From NCBI GenBank assembly GCA_026396175.1, contig JAPLXG010000006.1, positions 140,492 to 185,082 on the forward strand: a DNA stretch of 44,591 bases, read 5' to 3'. The position numbers were made by a program, and so were the translations under genes. Positions 44,166 to 44,591 of this stretch are shown here, in pieces. The first letter of the stretch is position 1. Each line of letters begins with the position of its first letter. Under the pieces are notes generated by a model that was given only the letters and a program-made list of their open reading frames with translations, had not been told where the DNA came from and did no database searches. Origin of the DNA: Candidatus Moraniibacteriota bacterium. Lineage in GTDB: Bacteria > Patescibacteriota > Minisyncoccia > Moranbacterales > UBA2206.

Positions 44166-44591
44166 ATGAAACTCAGGATAAAATTAACAGCCAAAGCGTT
44201 ACAACGAAGCAGAAAACTAAGAAAAGAAGCCACTCCGCAAGAAATAATTCTCTGGTCTAGAATTAAAAATAGACAATTCAAGAACTTAAAATTCAAAAGA
44301 CAAAATCAAGTTGGAACATACATTGTGGATTTTATCTGCGAAGAAAAGAAGCTGATTATAGAACTAGACGGTTGGCAACACAGCGAACAAGAAAGCTATG
44401 ATACCGAACGAACTGAATATTTGGAAAGGCAAGGCTACAAAGTAATTAGAATTTGGAATGGAGAAATTAATTCTAATCTAACTGGAGTGTTTCTAAAATT
44501 GGATGAGTATTGTGAGCCTTCTCCCTCATCCCCGCCGCGGCGGGGCCACCCTGCCTACCGGCAGGCAGGCTTCTCCCTAAGGGAGAAGGGG
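44166..44591 (+). CDS. DUF559 (Vsr-like PD-(D/E)xK) endonuclease-domain protein, 3'-open
   Basis: The frame has no stop before the window end (142 codons). Typical DUF559 features are visible: RSRKLRKEATPQEIILWSRI, then LKFKRQNQVGTYIVDFICEE, where Q/Y and the first Asp lie, KLIIELDGWQHSEQ (E-x-D-G motif), and ERTEYLERQGYKVIRIWNGEI. These form a Vsr-related nuclease fold; the natural substrate of the family is unknown. After about residue 118 the reading enters repeat DNA, encoding PSPSSPPRRGHPAYRQAG and beyond, so the natural C-terminus is probably formed by repeat sequence. Repeats of the same type flank both ends, as if the gene travels with them. Confidence 0.85.
   Translation, partial: MKLRIKLTAKALQRSRKLRKEATPQEIILWSRIKNRQFKNLKFKRQNQVGTYIVDFICEEKKLIIELDGWQHSEQESYDTERTEYLERQGYKVIRIWNGEINSNLTGVFLKLDEYCEPSPSSPPRRGHPAYRQAGFSLREKG
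44516..44591. repeat. GC-rich repeat block right of/inside the DUF559 3' end
   Basis: Contains CCCCGCCGCGGCGGGG, the 20-bp palindrome at 44550-44569 and TTCTCCCTAAGGGAGAAGG. Continues beyond the window. Confidence 0.8.

Noticed and set aside
44069-44296. Open frame on the minus strand over the DUF559 gene
   Set aside because: Antisense to a recognisable domain, and starts in repeat DNA.

Overview
The window looks like a piece of a Candidate Phyla Radiation (Patescibacteria) chromosome, probably Parcubacteria-like. This is inferred from gene content and style: moderate AT richness, short spacers, a small fermentative gene set, a PF09826 secreted propeller and an archaeal/eukaryotic-style IleRS. 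TGA is used as a normal stop, which argues against the code-25 lineages (Gracilibacteria, Absconditabacteria). No rRNA is present to fix the lineage.

Layout. 1-5.8 kb: secY (5' end cut by the window), adk, map, ruvX, argS and an AlkD-type glycosylase. 6-12.7 kb: a membrane-anchored propeller protein, a GT2 glycosyltransferase, galT, a PF06695 membrane protein, tpiA and class II fba. 12.8-21.1 kb: a hydrogenase locus with NuoE-, NuoF- and HoxU/HndD-like electron-input subunits, hypC plus an unknown coupled gene, a [NiFe] small subunit, a matrixin-like protease, a [NiFe] large subunit, superoxide reductase and a short HypA-like protein. 21.1-27.7 kb: a type IV pilin-like protein, a small membrane protein, gap, a D-aminoacylase, murD and murI. 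27.7-28.4 kb: a tRNA-Ala and a disordered tRNA-Ile cluster in which one intact tRNA-Ile sits inside another, split one. 28.4-36.8 kb: a small Cys-rich ORF with its own promoter, leader and terminator, dnaE (minus strand), rnhB, a GT4, a rhodanese and a secreted protein. 36.9-44.6 kb: a T-box leader and ileS, rfbC, NUDIX, flavodoxin, rfbB, rfbD, and a DUF559 endonuclease open at the window end.

How the genes fit together. TpiA, Fba and Gap give a glycolytic core that makes NADH. The NuoE/NuoF/HoxU-like trio can take electrons from NAD(P)H through FMN and FeS clusters and pass them to the [NiFe] dimer, so fermentative H2 production (or the reverse) is the likely role. The best candidate for an undescribed system is this hydrogenase. 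Its catalytic dimer is group-3b-like, but its electron module resembles that of trimeric/tetrameric [FeFe] hydrogenases, and the HoxU-like subunit still carries a cysteine-free remnant of the [FeFe] H-domain.

A second theme is repeats. Almost every spacer holds heptanucleotide tandem arrays, ~110-bp dyad elements, MITE-like inverted repeats or short GC palindromes. Several have entered genes: IleRS, RNase HII and DnaE carry in-frame palindromes, tRNA-Ile copies carry hairpins at one position, and other copies supply start codons, Shine-Dalgarno sequences or stop codons.
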